Shown piece by piece: positions 53,299 through 62,964 of a stretch of 64,000 nt of DNA. The stretch is from Corynebacterium uropygiale (GTDB taxonomy: Bacteria > Actinomycetota > Actinomycetes > Mycobacteriales > Mycobacteriaceae): the NCBI RefSeq assembly GCF_021568315.1, contig NZ_JAKGSI010000003.1:124001-188000 (forward strand). Reading direction: 5' to 3'. The notes beneath the pieces were generated by a model. It was not told where the DNA came from. It saw only the letters and a list, made by a program, of their open reading frames with translations, and ran no database searches. Position numbers and translations under genes: made by a program. How positions within the stretch are numbered: position 1 is the stretch's first letter; each line of letters starts with the position of its first letter.

Positions 53299-54225
53299 AT
53301 GCTCCGATACATTGGGCGCAGACTTCTGCAGATGATCCCCGTCTTCCTTGGGGCCACTCTTCTGCTCTATGCGCTGGTCTTCCTCATGCCGGGTGACCCG
53401 GTAGCTGCCCTGGGCGGCGACCGCGGCGTCACCGAGGCCGCCCGTCAGCGGATTGTCGCGGAATACCACCTCGACAAGCCGTTCATCATTCAATACCTCC
53501 TCTATCTCAAGGGGATTTTCACCCTGGACTTCGGCACGACCTTCTCCGGCCGCCCCGTTGCCCAGGCCATGGCCGACGCCTTCCCCGTGACGATCAAGCT
53601 CGCCATCATGGCACTCATCTTTGAGGCCGTCTTCGGGATCATTTTCGGTGTCATCGCGGGCATCCGCCGCGGTGGAATCTTCGACTCGACGGTGCTCGTC
53701 GTCTCCCTCTTCGTCATTGCCGTCCCCTCCTTCGTCATCGGCTTCGTCTTCCAGTTCCTCTTCGGCGTGGAGTGGGGGATCTTCCCCGTGACGGTGGGTA
53801 GTCACGAGGACCTGTACTCCCTGCTCATGCCCGCTATCGTGCTGGGTGCGCTGTCCTTCGCCTATGTTCTCCGGCTGACGCGCCAGTCGGTGAGTGAGAA
53901 TCTCCAGGCTGACTATGTGCGGACCGCGCGGGCCAAGGGGCTCTCGAACAAGACGGTGATGGGCCGCCACGTGCTGCGTAATTCGCTCATCCCGGTGGCC
54001 ACCTTCCTCGGCGCTGACCTCGGCGCCCTCATGGGCGGGGCCATCGTCACGGAGGGCATCTTCGCGATCAACGGCGTGGGTGGCTCGATCTACCAGGCGA
54101 TTCTCCGCGGTGAGGCCTCGACGGTGGTCTCGTTCACCACGGTGCTCGTCATTGTCTACATCATTGCCAACCTCATCGTCGACCTCCTCTACGCCGTCCT
54201 CGACCCAAGGATCCGCTATGTCTAA
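53299..54225 (+). CDS. oppB: Oligopeptide ABC transporter permease OppB
   Basis: A 308-aa permease with six helices. It begins MLRYIGRRLLQMIPVFLGAT and has the DppB-type EAA loop YVRTARAKGLSNKTVMGRHVLRNSL. OppB forms the channel with OppC. ATG 53299; it overlaps oppC by 8 bases. Confidence 0.93.
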   Translation: MLRYIGRRLLQMIPVFLGATLLLYALVFLMPGDPVAALGGDRGVTEAARQRIVAEYHLDKPFIIQYLLYLKGIFTLDFGTTFSGRPVAQAMADAFPVTIKLAIMALIFEAVFGIIFGVIAGIRRGGIFDSTVLVVSLFVIAVPSFVIGFVFQFLFGVEWGIFPVTVGSHEDLYSLLMPAIVLGALSFAYVLRLTRQSVSENLQADYVRTARAKGLSNKTVMGRHVLRNSLIPVATFLGADLGALMGGAIVTEGIFAINGVGGSIYQAILRGEASTVVSFTTVLVIVYIIANLIVDLLYAVLDPRIRYV

Positions 54226-55174
54226 AGAACTCCGCACACCCCGTCCGGGTCAGGAGCGCTTCGTTGCCGAGACTGATGAGAGCGGACTCGGTGCCGTCGA
54301 CGCCATCCCGGATGCCTCCGCCCCGACCTCGCTCTGGGGCGAGGCCTGGAAGAACCTTCGCCGTCGCCCGCTGTTCTGGGTGTCCGCGCTGCTTATCCTC
54401 ATCGCCATCCTCATGGCGGTCGTCCCGAGCCTGTTCACCAGCGTTGATCCGCGCATGTGTGAGCTGGGGAAGTCACTGCACGCCCCAGAGAGTGGCCACC
54501 CCTTCGGCTTTGACCGCCAGGGGTGTGACATCTACGCCCGCACCATTTATGGCGCGCGCGCCTCGGTGGCCGTCGGCGTCCTCACGACGGTGGCGGTGAC
54601 GCTGCTGGGGACCATCATCGGCGCGATTGCCGGCTTCTTCGGCGGCTTCCTCGACACGCTGCTCTCCCGTATCACGGACATCTTCTTCGCGGTGCCGCTG
54701 GTGCTCGCGGCGATCGTCGTCATGCAGGTTTTCAAGGAGCACCGCACCATCCTCACGGTGGTCATCGTGCTGACGATCTTCGGCTGGACGCAGATCGCGC
54801 GCATCACGCGCGGCGCGGTGATGAGCGTGAAGAACGAGGAATATGTCACGGCTTCCCGCTCGTTGGGGGCCTCGAAGTGGCATATGTTGACCAGCCACAT
54901 CCTCCCCAACGCGGCGGCGCCGATCATCGTCTACGCGACGGTGGCCCTGGGAAGCTTCATCGTGGCGGAGGCCACCCTGTCCTTCCTGGGCATCGGCCTT
55001 CCGACGAGCATCGTGTCCTGGGGCGGGGACATTTCCCAGGCCCAGGCCAGCTTGCGCACGAAGCCGATGGTTCTCTTCTACCCGGCGATGGCCCTGGCCC
55101 TCACCGTGTTGAGCTTCATCATGATGGGCGATGTCGTCCGCGACGCCCTGGATCCGAAGGCGAGGAAACGATGA
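54218..55174 (+). CDS. oppC: Oligopeptide ABC transporter permease OppC
   Basis: A 318-aa permease. After about 60 hydrophilic residues come six helices and the EAA loop EYVTASRSLGASKWHMLTSHILPNA. The start ATG 54218 is internal to the oppB stop. ATGA overlap with oppDF at 55171-55174. Confidence 0.93.
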   Translation: MSKELRTPRPGQERFVAETDESGLGAVDAIPDASAPTSLWGEAWKNLRRRPLFWVSALLILIAILMAVVPSLFTSVDPRMCELGKSLHAPESGHPFGFDRQGCDIYARTIYGARASVAVGVLTTVAVTLLGTIIGAIAGFFGGFLDTLLSRITDIFFAVPLVLAAIVVMQVFKEHRTILTVVIVLTIFGWTQIARITRGAVMSVKNEEYVTASRSLGASKWHMLTSHILPNAAAPIIVYATVALGSFIVAEATLSFLGIGLPTSIVSWGGDISQAQASLRTKPMVLFYPAMALALTVLSFIMMGDVVRDALDPKARKR

Positions 55175-56877
55175 CCACCACTGAGACGCAGACGACGCCG
55201 CTGCTGGAGATGCGCGACGTCCACATTGCTTTCGAATCGAGCACCGGCACCGTGGAGGCCGTCCGCGGCGCGAACCTCACGATGTACCCCGGGCAGTCGG
55301 TCGCGATTGTGGGGGAGTCCGGCTCCGGCAAGTCGACGACGGCCATGTCCATCCTCGGCCTCCTGCCCGGTACGGGCACGGTGACGAGTGGCCAGATCCT
55401 CTTCAAGGGGCGCGACATCACGCACCTGGAGGAGAAGGAGTTTGAGAAGATCCGCGGCGCGGAGATCGGCCTCGTCCCCCAGGACCCGATGACCAACCTC
55501 AACCCGGTGTGGCGCATCGGCACCCAGATTGGGGAGAGCCTTCAGGCGAACAAGACCGTCCCGTCGAAGGAGATCCCCCAGCGGGTGACGGAGCTCCTCG
55601 GCGAGGCCGGCCTCCCCGACGCCGAGCGCCGCTCCCGCCAGTACCCCCACGAGTTCTCGGGCGGTATGCGCCAGCGCGCGCTCATCGCGATGGGCTTGGC
55701 GGCCCGCCCAGACCTGCTCATCGCCGACGAGCCCACCTCGGCGCTCGACGTCACGGTGCAAAAGCGCATCCTCGATCACCTTCAGAAGCTCGCGGAGGAG
55801 CTCAATACCGCGCTGCTCTTCATCACCCATGACCTGGGTCTGGCCGCCGAGCGCGCCGAGCACCTGGTGGTCATGCACCGTGGGCGGATCGTGGAGAGCG
55901 GGCCGAGCCTCGACATCCTCCAGGACCCGCACCACCCCTACACCCAGCGCCTCGTGCAGGCGGCACCTTCGCTGGCGTCGGCACGGATCCAGACGGCCGA
56001 GGCCGCAGGCCACACTGCGAAGGATCGCGTGGCGCGCTCGGCGCAGAGCGGGGTAGATGACACGGAGTCGGAGATTATTCGCGTCTCGCACCTCGTGAAA
56101 GAGTTCGATGTGCGCGGCGCGCGGGGGAAGAAGTCGGTTCTCCGCGCCGTCGACGACGTGAGCTTCGGCCTGCGTACTGGAACGACGCTCGCGCTTGTCG
56201 GCGAGAGTGGCTCGGGCAAGTCCACCGTGGCGAACATGATCCTCAACCTCATCGACCCCACCGAGGGGAAGATTTATTACAAGGGCACGGATCTTTCGAC
56301 GCTCGGTGCACGCGACCTCTTCGCGATGCGCCGCAAGATGCAGGTGGTCTTCCAGAACCCCTATGCCTCCCTCGACCCAATGTATTCCATCTACCGCAGC
56401 ATCGAGGAGCCCCTTCTCCTCCACAAGGTGGGCAATCGCAAGGAGCGGGAGAAGAGGGTGGCGGAGCTCCTCGACATGGTGGCCATGCCGGCCTCTACCA
56501 TGCGCCGCTATCCCAACGAGCTCTCCGGCGGGCAGCGCCAGCGCATCGCCATCGCCCGCGCGCTCGCCCTCCAGCCGGAGGTCCTTGTTCTCGACGAGGC
56601 CGTCTCCGCGCTCGACGTCCTCGTCCAGAACCAGATCATTCTGCTGCTCGCGCAGCTGCAGGAGGAGCTGGGCCTGTCCTACCTCTTCATCACGCATGAC
56701 CTCGCGGTGGTCCGCCAGACCGCGGATGACATCGTCGTCATGCAAAACGGTGCCGTGGTAGAGCAGGGCACGGCGGATGACATCTTCCACCATCCGCAGC
56801 AGGAGTACACCCGCGACCTCATCGACGCGGTGCCGGGGCTCGGCATTCCGCTCGGCGGGGGAGCGGCCTCCTCCTAG
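55171..56877 (+). CDS. Fused oligopeptide ABC transporter ATPase OppDF
   Basis: A 568-aa protein with two complete ATPase domains. The first has GESGSGKST, signature FSGGMRQRA, Walker B LLIADEPTSALD. The second starts about residue 300, with GESGSGKSTVANM, LSGGQRQRIA and VLVLDEAVSALD; note DEAVSALD in place of DEPTSALD. Each ends with the oligopeptide-family C-terminal HHPYTQ/EYTRDL motif. It drives the OppBC permease. ATG 55171 is coupled to oppC. Confidence 0.93.
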   Translation: MTTTETQTTPLLEMRDVHIAFESSTGTVEAVRGANLTMYPGQSVAIVGESGSGKSTTAMSILGLLPGTGTVTSGQILFKGRDITHLEEKEFEKIRGAEIGLVPQDPMTNLNPVWRIGTQIGESLQANKTVPSKEIPQRVTELLGEAGLPDAERRSRQYPHEFSGGMRQRALIAMGLAARPDLLIADEPTSALDVTVQKRILDHLQKLAEELNTALLFITHDLGLAAERAEHLVVMHRGRIVESGPSLDILQDPHHPYTQRLVQAAPSLASARIQTAEAAGHTAKDRVARSAQSGVDDTESEIIRVSHLVKEFDVRGARGKKSVLRAVDDVSFGLRTGTTLALVGESGSGKSTVANMILNLIDPTEGKIYYKGTDLSTLGARDLFAMRRKMQVVFQNPYASLDPMYSIYRSIEEPLLLHKVGNRKEREKRVAELLDMVAMPASTMRRYPNELSGGQRQRIAIARALALQPEVLVLDEAVSALDVLVQNQIILLLAQLQEELGLSYLFITHDLAVVRQTADDIVVMQNGAVVEQGTADDIFHHPQQEYTRDLIDAVPGLGIPLGGGAASS

Positions 56878-56909
56878 CCGGGTATGCCGGGTGTGGCACG
56901 ATAGTCGCC

Positions 56910-57749
56910 ATGACGATCATCGCAGCGGCGGACGGCTCCGCACTCGGCAACCCGGGCCCGGCCGGCTGGGCCTGGTACATCGACGACGACACCTGGGCGG
57001 CCGGGGGCTGGGAGAAGAGCACCAACAACCGGGGGGAGCTGCAGTCGGTGCTCCACCTTCTCCTCTCCACCGCGCACGTGCCGGATGACCTGGTCATTTG
57101 CTGTGATAGCCAGTACGTCATCAAGTCGCTCACGCAGTGGATGCCCGGCTGGAAGCGCCAGGGGTGGCGCAAGAAGGACAAGAGCACGCCCAAGAATGTT
57201 GATCTTCTCAAGCAGCTCGACGCGGCCCTCCACGATCGCCGCGGCGCCGTCGATTTTCGCTGGGTGAAGGGGCATGCGGGGCATCCGCTCAACGAGGCCG
57301 CCGATGAGCGCGCCCGCGCGGCGGCCACGGCCTTTTCCCGGGGGAAGAAGCCGGAGACTGGCCCGGGATTCCCCGGCGCCGGGGAGGTGGTGGAGGCGGA
57401 CACCGCCACGGCCTCCGCCTCCGCCGCACCCGCCCCGTCCGGCCCCGCGGCGCCCAGCCAGGAAGGGCTTTTCGAGCTCCCCACCCAGGGGGAGGAAGAC
57501 GAGCTGGCCCTCCGCGAAAAGAACTGGCTGCGCAGCGGCCGGGCCCCGCGCCGGAAAGACTTCGTCCTCATCGGTGAGGAGCCGCGGAGGCTGAGCCCAA
57601 GTTCCCTCGACGTGCAGATCCCGCGCGAGGGGGTGGCGATCATCCGCAGCCAGACTTCTGAGCCGGCGCTGCGCTCATCCGTGTGGATCGCGGAGCGGGG
57701 TCGCTGGGAGCTGGCCCAGCACCAAGTCAGCCCGCTGGCTGAAGGGTGA
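56910..57749 (+). CDS. Ribonuclease HI with C-terminal extension
   Basis: A 279-aa protein. Residues 1-150 are RNase HI: active-site acids in AADGSALGNPGPAGW (Asp8), NNRGELQS (Glu), ICCDSQYV (Asp) and NEAADERARAAA (Asp), with the basic handle KRQGWRKKDKS. It removes RNA from RNA-DNA hybrids. About 45 residues of Ala/Pro-rich linker then lead to an unrecognised 80-residue domain (LREKNWLRSGRAPRRKDFVLIGEE). The start ATG follows CGATAG, a leaderless type. Ends convergent with DUF402, overlapping 23 bases. Confidence 0.9.
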   Translation: MTIIAAADGSALGNPGPAGWAWYIDDDTWAAGGWEKSTNNRGELQSVLHLLLSTAHVPDDLVICCDSQYVIKSLTQWMPGWKRQGWRKKDKSTPKNVDLLKQLDAALHDRRGAVDFRWVKGHAGHPLNEAADERARAAATAFSRGKKPETGPGFPGAGEVVEADTATASASAAPAPSGPAAPSQEGLFELPTQGEEDELALREKNWLRSGRAPRRKDFVLIGEEPRRLSPSSLDVQIPREGVAIIRSQTSEPALRSSVWIAERGRWELAQHQVSPLAEG

Positions 57750-58260
57750 CGCTGTCTGCCCAGGTGAGGGGGTAGCCTTCGGCGCGGAGCCAGGCCATGA
57801 GGTCATCGCCGGCCCGGGTGATGCCCTCGACGGCGTGGAGGGTCGCCTCGATGGCGCGCTCCGCGTCGGCGGGGCTGAGCAGGCCGGCCGCAGTGGCGGC
57901 GGCGAGCTCATCGATGTCCAGGACCTCGAGGTCCTTGTCCCGGTGTGTCACGAGGTCAATATAGAGATCGCGGGTGCGCATGCGCTCGCCGTCGTCGATA
58001 ATCTCCGCCACGTCGCAGTAGTAGAGTTGCCCCGTTGTCACGTGGGGGCGGAAGTGAAAGATGTTGATGCGAAGGCTGAGCGCGGGAAGAAGCCAGCTTT
58101 CCAGGTAGCCGAAGCGCGGGTGATCGGCGCCGCGGCCCATGTAGAGGCCGAAGTCCGTGCGCTCGTACGTGTCCACGGCGCGGTGGAAGCCCTTCGGGTC
58201 GATGTTGAGGCGCGCCGGGATGTCGAAGAGTTCTTCCTTGACGGGGTGGAGATCAACCAT
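57727..58260 (-). CDS. DUF402 domain protein
   Basis: A 177-aa protein of the DUF402/FomD-like family. The middle holds the conserved YCDVAEIIDDGERMRTRDLYIDLV and, at the end, HAVEGITRAGDDLMAWL. Relatives are metal-dependent nucleoside diphosphatases. It starts at 58260 (MVDLHPVKEELFD) two bases after the secreted-protein stop. Confidence 0.82.
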   Translation of the reverse strand: MVDLHPVKEELFDIPARLNIDPKGFHRAVDTYERTDFGLYMGRGADHPRFGYLESWLLPALSLRINIFHFRPHVTTGQLYYCDVAEIIDDGERMRTRDLYIDLVTHRDKDLEVLDIDELAAATAAGLLSPADAERAIEATLHAVEGITRAGDDLMAWLRAEGYPLTWADSVTLQPAG

Positions 58261-58262
58261 GG

Positions 58263-59012
58263 TTATCGTGCATCGATGAGAGCGGCGGTGGGGGAGAAGG
58301 AGCAGGTGCCATCACCTGTGCGGACTGAGCCCTCCAGACCGGCGAGGATGAGCCCGCGGCCCGTGTCCGCCGTGCCGGAGACCGTGGCCGGCCCATCCGG
58401 GTTGATGCCGTGGTTGCCCAGCGCAGTGCGGCCGTAGTGCAGCGTGGAGAGGTTCACCCAGTGGACGCGGAGGGAATCCTGCTGATCCTTCTCCGCAGGC
58501 TTGGTGCCGAGGGCGGTGAAGAGGAAGGAGGTCTGGCCCTCGCCCGCGCCGGGGGAGGGGATCTCCGAGGGGCCGACGACGGCCAGCGCGCTGCCCACCG
58601 AGTCCATCGCCCCGCCAATGCAGTGCCCGGCCACGGAGGGCCAACCGAATTGGTGGATCCGGGGGCCGTTCTCGGGGAGCTCGGGGCCGCCGCCCATCTC
58701 CCCGGAGAAGAAGGACACGGCGGCGAGCATCATGTCGCGGATGTCCTCGGGCAGCCCGGGGGTGTTCGCCGCGCGGGTGATCTGCTGGAGAACTTCGGGG
58801 CTCGGGCGGCCAAGGGCGTCGACGGGCAGCTCCACCTGGCGCCCGTCGGGCAGGGTGACATACGCCGGGGCGGCGGCCCCTGCAGCGGCGTGGTTCGGCG
58901 CGTCCTCGGCCGTCGCGGTGACGGCGGGCAGGCTGAGGAGGCTGCCGGCGGTGAGCACCGCGGCGAGGGCGCTGCCGAGGCGACGGCGGGGATGCTGGCT
59001 GGGTCGCTGCAC
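58263..59012 (-). CDS. Secreted protein, unknown function
   Basis: A 249-aa exported protein with a typical Sec signal peptide (RRRLGSALAAVLTAGSLLSLPAVTATA; cleavage near ATA-ED). The mature domain has PDGRQVELPVDALGRPSPE and cysteines in GHCIGGAMDS and GTCSFSP that may pair. It is positioned like the mycobacterial Rv1157c-type secreted protein upstream of typA, but I do not assign a function. Confidence 0.75.
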   Translation of the reverse strand: MQRPSQHPRRRLGSALAAVLTAGSLLSLPAVTATAEDAPNHAAAGAAAPAYVTLPDGRQVELPVDALGRPSPEVLQQITRAANTPGLPEDIRDMMLAAVSFFSGEMGGGPELPENGPRIHQFGWPSVAGHCIGGAMDSVGSALAVVGPSEIPSPGAGEGQTSFLFTALGTKPAEKDQQDSLRVHWVNLSTLHYGRTALGNHGINPDGPATVSGTADTGRGLILAGLEGSVRTGDGTCSFSPTAALIDAR

Positions 59013-59195
59013 GAGGTTCTCCTAGGGTTGGACGACGGGCGGGTCCCAAACAGTCGTTAGTGTACCCGGCAGGGTCGGGGGCGCGGCCGGGAGCGGTAAG
59101 CGCGACGGGAACGCGGTGCAGCAAGGTGCATCGTGGGGGAGCGCGGAGTACTCTAATAACGCTATCCCGCAATCGTGTCTAGGAGTTTCCACCTC

Positions 59196-61109
59196 GTGAG
59201 CACTCACCCTGAGTTTCGTAATGTTGCCATTGTCGCCCACGTCGACCATGGCAAGACCACTCTCGTCAACGCCATGCTGGAGCAGTCCGGCGTGTTCAGC
59301 GAGCATGAGGAGGTCGCTGATCGCGTGATGGACTCGGGTGATCTGGAGAAGGAAAAGGGCATCACCATCCTGGCCAAGAACACCGCTATCCGCCGGAAGG
59401 GGGCCGGCAAGGACGGCAATGACCTGGTGATTAACGTCATCGATACCCCGGGTCACGCGGACTTCGGCGGTGAGGTTGAGCGTGCGCTCTCCATGGTGGA
59501 TGGCGTGGTGCTCCTCGTCGACGCCTCCGAGGGGCCGCTTCCCCAGACCCGCTTTGTGCTGGGGAAGGCGCTGGAGGCGAAGATGCCGGTCATCATCTGC
59601 GTGAACAAGACGGACCGCCCGGATGCGCGGATCGACGAGGTCGTGGAGGAATCCCAGGACCTCCTGCTGGAGCTCGCGTCCTCCCTCGACGATGAGGAGG
59701 CAGCCGCCGCAGCGGAGCAGCTCCTTGACCTCCCGGTGCTCTACGCCTCCGGCCGCGAGGGCCGCGCGAGCACGAAGAACCCGGGCAACGGCTGCGCCCC
59801 CGAGGCAGAGGACCTCCAGGAGCTCTTCGACGTGCTCTACCACACGCTTCCGGAGCCGACGGCCACCATCGACGCCCCGCTCCAGGCGCACGTCACCAAC
59901 CTTGACTCCTCCTCCTTCCTCGGGCGCATCGGCCTCGTCCGCGTCCACTCCGGGGTGCTGCGCAAGGGGCAGCAGGTCGCGTGGATCCACTACGACGATG
60001 AGGGCAACCAGCACGTCAAGGTCGCCAAGATCGCGGAGCTTCTCTCCACGGTGGGGATGACCCGCGTCCCCGTGAAGGAGGTCATCGCGGGGGACATCGC
60101 GGCGATCTCGGGTATCGACGACGTCATGATCGGCGACACCCTCGCGGATCCCGAGAACCCCGTTGCCCTGCCGCGCATCACGGTCGATGAGCCGGCGATC
60201 TCCATGACCATCGGCGTGAACACCTCGCCGCTGGCCGGCCGCGGCGGAGGGGACAAGCTCACCGCCCGCATGGTGAAGGCGCGCCTGGACCAGGAGCTCA
60301 TCGGCAACGTGTCGCTTCGCGTGCTTCCCACCGACCGCCCGGATGCCTGGGAGGTGCAGGGCCGCGGCGAGATGGCCCTCTCCGTGCTGGTGGAAACGAT
60401 GCGGCGTGAGGGCTTCGAGCTGACCGTCGGCAAGCCCCAGGTGGTCACCCACGAGATCGACGGCAAGCTGCACGAGCCTTTCGAGCACCTCGTCATCGAC
60501 ATCCCCGGCGAGTACCAGGGTGCGGTCACGCAGCTCATGGCCTCGCGCAAGGGGCAGATGCTCAGCATGGACACCACCAGCGACGACTGGGTCCGCATGG
60601 AGTACTCGGTGCCGGCTCGCGGCCTCATCGGCTTCCGCACGACCTTCATGACGGAGACCCGCGGCACGGGCATCGCGAACCACTACTCCGAGGGGCTCAA
60701 GCCCTGGGCCGGCGAGATCAAGGATCGCGCGACGGGATCCCTCGTGGCGGACCGCTCCGGCCAGATCACCTCCTATGCCCTCCAGCAGCTGGCGGATCGC
60801 GGCACCTTCTTCGTCGAGCCCGGCACCGAGGCCTACGAAGGCATGGTGGTGGGTGCGAACAACCGCGATGAGGACATCGACGTCAACATCACCCGCGAGA
60901 AGAAGCTCACGAACATGCGCTCCGCGACCTCGGAGGCGACGGTCACCCTCGCGAAGGCGCACACGCTCTCCCTCGACGAGGCCATGGAATTCTGTGGCCA
61001 GGACGAGTGCGTGGAGGTTACCCCGGACATCCTCCGGGTGCGCAAGGTGGAGCTCTCCGCGACGGAGCGCGGCCGCGCCCGCGCCCGGGCGAAGGCTCGC
61101 AACAAGTAA
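59196..61109 (+). CDS. typA: Translational GTPase TypA/BipA
   Basis: A 637-aa ribosome-associated GTPase. G1 is AHVDHGKTT (residues about 13-21), G2/G3 EKGITI and [15 protein letters not shown]4 NKTDRP. The BipA C-terminal domain contains [19 protein letters not shown] and ends [15 protein letters not shown]. It is involved in stress and 50S assembly. GTG 59196 is used, behind AGGAG; the ATG-like frame at 59175 is ruled out by the spacing. Confidence 0.96.
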   Translation: MSTHPEFRNVAIVAHVDHGKTTLVNAMLEQSGVFSEHEEVADRVMDSGDLEKEKGITILAKNTAIRRKGAGKDGNDLVINVIDTPGHADFGGEVERALSMVDGVVLLVDASEGPLPQTRFVLGKALEAKMPVIICVNKTDRPDARIDEVVEESQDLLLELASSLDDEEAAAAAEQLLDLPVLYASGREGRASTKNPGNGCAPEAEDLQELFDVLYHTLPEPTATIDAPLQAHVTNLDSSSFLGRIGLVRVHSGVLRKGQQVAWIHYDDEGNQHVKVAKIAELLSTVGMTRVPVKEVIAGDIAAISGIDDVMIGDTLADPENPVALPRITVDEPAISMTIGVNTSPLAGRGGGDKLTARMVKARLDQELIGNVSLRVLPTDRPDAWEVQGRGEMALSVLVETMRREGFELTVGKPQVVTHEIDGKLHEPFEHLVIDIPGEYQGAVTQLMASRKGQMLSMDTTSDDWVRMEYSVPARGLIGFRTTFMTETRGTGIANHYSEGLKPWAGEIKDRATGSLVADRSGQITSYALQQLADRGTFFVEPGTEAYEGMVVGANNRDEDIDVNITREKKLTNMRSATSEATVTLAKAHTLSLDEAMEFCGQDECVEVTPDILRVRKVELSATERGRARARAKARNK

Positions 61110-61154
61110 CACCAGAAACGAGGAGTCCGCGCCGCGGAGGATGAGGAGACGAGC

Positions 61155-62960
61155 ATGACACATCCCACGGTGAGTCCCAGCACTCGCCCCGGCGGCGCGC
61201 GCCCCCTCACGCGCTGCGGGGTCCTCCTCCTCAGCACGATCCTCCTCGGCGGATGCATGGCCAACCCCGGCCCGCCGCCCATCGAGGAACCGCAGGCCCA
61301 GGAGGCTGAGGCCCCGGCCCCGGAGGCGGAGAAGCCGGCCCGCGAGGATGCGCCCGATGACTCGCGCCCGGACATCTCCGTCGGCGTGGACCCCCTGGTC
61401 AACGGCGTAAACCCGCACCTCATGAGCGATGATTGCGCCCTCGTGGCCTCCCTTGCCGACGCCATCTTCCCCAGCGTCTACGTGGACGGGCACCTCAACG
61501 AGGACCTCGTGAGCTCCGTGAAGGAGATCGAGCCGGCCCCCGGCGCGCAGTCCACCGTTCGCTATATCCTCCGCCCGGAGGCCCAGTGGTCCGATGGCAC
61601 CCCAATCACCGGGGCGGACTTCCGCTACCTGTGGGAGGGGATCCTCCACACCCCGGGCGCTAAGGATTCTGCGGTGTACCGCTCGGTGAGTGACCTGCGC
61701 GTCGGCAACAATGGCCTGCAGGTGGATGTGGATTTCTCCTCGCCGGTGGGGGACCTGTCGCGCCTCTTCCAACACCTGCTCCCCGCGCATGTCCTGGGGG
61801 ATACGGCGAATTTCGGGCAGGCCTTGAGGAAGGGGGTGCCGGCGGCGGGCGGGCGCTTCCTCGTGGCGAACCTCGATCAGCAGCGCGGGCTCATCACGCT
61901 GCATCGTAATGATCGCTATTGGGGGAAGAATCCGGCCTCCGTGGAGCGCATCCAGCTGGTGGAGATGCGCGACCCGCTGAGCGGCGCCGAGCAGCTGCGC
62001 ACCGGGCAGATTTCGCTGGTGGACATGACGCCGCAGGAGACGAGCGTCGATACCTTTGGCCTCATCCCGCACACGCAGGTGCGCACGTATCGTACGGCCC
62101 GGCAGCTGCGCCTCGTGTATAACGTGCGTTCTCCGCTGACGCGGCTGCGCGTGCGCCGGGCGGCTTTGTCCTCGGTGCTGGACACTGACGTGCTCGCGCG
62201 GCTGGCGGCCGGGCGCTCCTCGTCGCTGGCCGCGGCAGGGGAGTCCGAGGTTGCGGCGGCGAGCAGCGGCATCGACGAGGACACCCGAGCGCACAGCCTC
62301 CGGGAGCTTGCGAGCGAGAGCGCGGAACGCCCCTTCGTCATCGGCGCCGACCCCGCCGATGCCTCCTCACTCAGCGCGGCGCGGGCGGCCGTCGACATCC
62401 TTAAGAACGCCGGCATCGAGGCGCAGGTGCGCAGCGCCACCCTCGAGGAGCTCAGCGGAACCCTCCTGCCCGGCGGCTCAGTGGATGCGGTGATGACCTG
62501 GCAAGACATCAACGGGGATCCGGTGTCCGTGGCCTCGCGCTACCAGTGCGCGGGCGGCACGAGCCCCGCGGCGGCGGAGCAGCCCTCCGAGACCCCCACC
62601 GCGAGCCCCGAAACCACCACCCCGCGCCCGAGCCCGAGCTCCCTGCCGCGCTTCGAGAACCTCTCTGGCTTCTGCGATGAGGGGCTCGACGCCCACCTGG
62701 CCGAACTCCTCGCGGCGCCGGGGTCCCGCTCAGAGGGTGAGGAGCTGGCGACGGAGGTCGAGGAGACGGAGCACCTCAGTCTGCCGATTCTTCGGGAGAC
62801 TCGGGTGATGGCGCTCGGCCACGGTATGGTGGGGCCGGACCCTGACCTCGAGCGCTGGCCCACAGGGCTGTCGAGCCTTGCCACGTGGCAGCGCGCGGAG
62901 AGCAGCACTGCAACGAGCACCGCCAGCCCCGAGGAACGCGAGAACAGCGGAGAGGATTAA
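61155..62960 (+). CDS. lpqW: LpqW-type lipoprotein (family 5 substrate-binding fold)
   Basis: A 601-aa lipoprotein. The signal ends in LLGGC (about residue 34), followed by a Pro/Glu/Ala linker. The mature part is a family 5 solute-binding fold (EAQWSDGTPITGADFRYLWEGIL, GGRFLVANLDQQRGLITLHRNDRYWG). In mycobacteria LpqW controls the branch point of PIM and lipoarabinomannan synthesis; here, between typA and mshB, the synteny supports the same role. A Pro/Thr/Ser stretch near residue 485 is an insertion. Start 61155 behind GAGGAGACG. Confidence 0.88.
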   Translation: MTHPTVSPSTRPGGARPLTRCGVLLLSTILLGGCMANPGPPPIEEPQAQEAEAPAPEAEKPAREDAPDDSRPDISVGVDPLVNGVNPHLMSDDCALVASLADAIFPSVYVDGHLNEDLVSSVKEIEPAPGAQSTVRYILRPEAQWSDGTPITGADFRYLWEGILHTPGAKDSAVYRSVSDLRVGNNGLQVDVDFSSPVGDLSRLFQHLLPAHVLGDTANFGQALRKGVPAAGGRFLVANLDQQRGLITLHRNDRYWGKNPASVERIQLVEMRDPLSGAEQLRTGQISLVDMTPQETSVDTFGLIPHTQVRTYRTARQLRLVYNVRSPLTRLRVRRAALSSVLDTDVLARLAAGRSSSLAAAGESEVAAASSGIDEDTRAHSLRELASESAERPFVIGADPADASSLSAARAAVDILKNAGIEAQVRSATLEELSGTLLPGGSVDAVMTWQDINGDPVSVASRYQCAGGTSPAAAEQPSETPTASPETTTPRPSPSSLPRFENLSGFCDEGLDAHLAELLAAPGSRSEGEELATEVEETEHLSLPILRETRVMALGHGMVGPDPDLERWPTGLSSLATWQRAESSTATSTASPEERENSGED

Positions 62961-62964
62961 CACC

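Noticed and set aside
54877-55170. N-terminal extension of oppDF upstream of 55171
   Set aside because: It is out-of-frame oppC sequence; the ATGA overlap start at 55171 is followed directly by the ATPase domain.
59022-62294. 1090-codon ORF opposite typA and lpqW
   Set aside because: Long open antisense frame caused by codon bias; it spans two well-supported genes and an intergenic gap and shows no domain.
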